A stretch of DNA of 64,000 nucleotides from Ailanthus altissimus (Eukaryota > Streptophyta > Magnoliopsida > Sapindales > Simaroubaceae). The position numbers were made by a program, and so were the translations under genes. Location of the stretch: assembly GCA_946807835.1 (NCBI GenBank), contig OX327704.1, positions 7,502,001 to 7,566,000 on the forward strand, given 5' to 3'. Below the pieces are notes generated by a model that saw nothing but the letters and a program-made list of their open reading frames with translations, was not told the origin of the DNA and did no database searches. Positions 62,255 to 64,000 of this stretch are shown in pieces. Positions within the stretch are counted from its first letter, which is position 1. Each line of letters starts with the position of its first letter.

Positions 62255-64000
62255 TGTTAGGGTCGGTGCTTATGTGCCATCATTGAATGTACATATACTT
62301 ATGTATTTATACAAGTGTACATTCTCATTAAACCGCTAATACCCATTTATATGGTACTATACAATGTAATGTTACAAACATTGTACGATCTGAAGGTGTT
62401 CAGATCAGATCTAAAATAGTTTAGATAAGGGCTTATAGTTAGCCATGCTAAGAAATATAAATGCTAAATGTTAGCACAGCTAAGTGTTAACTGGTTATAA
62501 TACTTAGCAGATCCAAGAGTTGGAGTCTTGTCTATAATAGAACATAAACCTAGGAATATACTGGTAACTGCATAGTTACAAGAGTTGCAATCGAGTACCA
62601 AGATATGCTAGTTGCGCAAATATGTTCTTGAATAATTATCCCTGATATATTTCTGCCGATGCGGGTCTGTCAGTAGATACCTTTTAAATATAGATCAGCA
62701 TATGTCGTCCCTATAGGGTATAGATGGTCGTTTCTAGCCGATCATGAGTTTGGAGCTCATATTGACATATAGGTATCCAGTTAAGACTAGATATGGGACA
62801 TACTCACAAGGGCCTCCGATAGACGCCCTATGTAAGCCGTCAACAGAGGGTCCTCTCGAGTTGAGTAGTATACATGGTCCTTTGACCTGAGAACTATGGT
62901 GGACTTATAAGTGATCCACTATACTTTAGTTCCAAGCATGTCACAGACCTTTTATGGTGTGACCGCTGGGTATGGTCCGATGCTTATAGAGTCCGGTGTA
63001 TACAGATATGGGATTTGTCAACTCGCATAGAAAGTTTGATATCTAGATGCTTTGAGACTATATCTCGAAAAGTCTTGTGGCCATAAGTTTTAATCCCGAG
63101 AAAGAATTCCATCAGGGTAGAACAATATGGCAAAAGAGTTTGCGCATATTGTTCATTAAGATACTAGTCTGGAGATAAGACATGGATGAACATTAGGGGA
63201 TTTGATAGTGATAATCTATATCTCTGCACATCCAAGATATCATGACGGAAGAACTATACGTATTGTAACCTCAGCTTTTATGGTTCAACGCGCTGATTTG
63301 TAATATCCATGACATATGCGTAGGGCATTGCTCACGGACTCATGGAATAGTTTCATTTGAAGAATTAGGCGTACGACCTAGGAAGTCCCGCGATATGAAG
63401 TGTACTCGTTGTGCATTGAGACAGTGTGCCAGATTAAAGTGTTTAATCCAGCAATATTAAGTAATACCTCGGGAATGCGTGCGTGTCTGTATTTAAGTGT
63501 TAAATACAATAATTAGTCAATAATTATTATTTACTAATTGTATTATGACACGTGGCGTATTGTGGACCCTCAGTTAAGTTTACCCAAGTGTGAAATTTGG
63601 TAGAACCCACTAGAGGGTATACTTGGTAACTATTTATGAGGGGTAAAATGGTCATTTCATAATTTGATTATTTAATGGTTAAATAATCAAAATATCTCTC
63701 TTATTATATTATATTATATTAATATTATATATATAATGAGATAAAAAGAAGAGAAGTGTGTGATTATGTGTGTTTGGCCATTTTGGCCGAGAGAAAGAGA
63801 TAAATAGAGAAGAAGAAGAAAGAAAACAAAAAGAAAAAAAAATAAGGGAAAAATGAAATTGTTTCATTTTTCTCTATGCTTTCAATTGAAGCAATAGTAG
63901 ATTGTTTCAAATTCTCCATTTCTTATCCTTTTGGAGAAAAGTATATAAACACACACTCACCCATTTTGAGAATTAAGAGTTAATCACGAGCTGGATATCA
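62255..64000 (+). mobile_element. Family 1 LTR running off the window end
   Basis: Starts TGTTAGGGTCGGTGCTTATG after GAAAA (62,250-62,254). Same subfamily as 49,994-51,944, so about 200 bp should be missing. Hairpin array at 62,387-62,540: gatctgaa-ggtg-ttcagatc, atctaaa-atag-tttagat, tgctaa-atg-ttagca. AT dinucleotide run near 63,700-63,740. Confidence 0.88.

Noticed and set aside
1..64000. tRNA, rRNA or snoRNA genes
   Set aside because: Looked for tRNA A/B-box-like and rRNA-like sequence by eye on both strands; none convincing. A tRNAscan-SE run would settle it.

Overview
The window is nuclear DNA of a flowering plant, almost certainly a eudicot. It is AT-rich, dominated by nested LTR retrotransposons, and holds one recognisable host gene with plant-type GT-AG introns: a four-exon caffeic acid O-methyltransferase (COMT) at 35,479-37,870 on the minus strand. 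The four COMT exons join in frame to a 366-residue protein with all catalytic and phenolic-pocket residues intact. Nothing bacterial, organellar, CRISPR-like or phage-like was seen.

Layout. 1-11,150: 3' part of a plus-strand Ty3/gypsy element (Athila-like integrase relic, an extra ORF split by an LTR, a polypurine tract, the start of its 3' LTR). 11,150-24,374: a minus-strand Ty3/gypsy (Tat-like) gag-pol relic, cut into pieces by three LTR insertions, one of which is itself filled by two further LTR-type elements. 24,375-30,590: a minus-strand Ty1/copia relic whose own long 3' LTR (24,375-28,238) contains another copy of the same LTR. 30,600-34,103: AT-rich DNA with two fold-back/MITE-like elements and a rearranged LTR. 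34,104-40,434: a 6.3-kb island without recognised LTRs, holding COMT. 40,435-53,700: a second minus-strand Tat-like relic (integrase, RNase H, RT, protease, gag in order from left to right) with a plus-strand, intron-containing ORF at its 3' end and three LTR insertions. 53,580-64,000: a perfect 40-bp palindrome, an LTR-like copy, a degenerate tandem array, further gag relics in both orientations, and an LTR running off the end.

Two LTR superfamilies explain most of the window. Family 1 (TGTTAGG...CCTAACA, about 2.0-2.4 kb) has about ten copies in both orientations. The copy at 24,375-28,238 abuts the end of a copia pol, so I infer that family 1 is the LTR of that copia element. The second group (TGAT...ATCA or ...ACA, about 1.3-1.45 kb) has a TATA box 365-560 bp inside and often a GC-rich word-repeat island; I infer Tat/Athila-type LTRs. 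Most copies are single LTRs with 5-bp target duplications, i.e. solo LTRs left by LTR-LTR recombination.

The most unusual structure is a series of short self-complementary units near the sense 5' end of every family 1 LTR: stems change but the core AA-(G)GAG-TT is kept. Function is unknown. Domain calls rest on reading translations by eye; no database search was possible.
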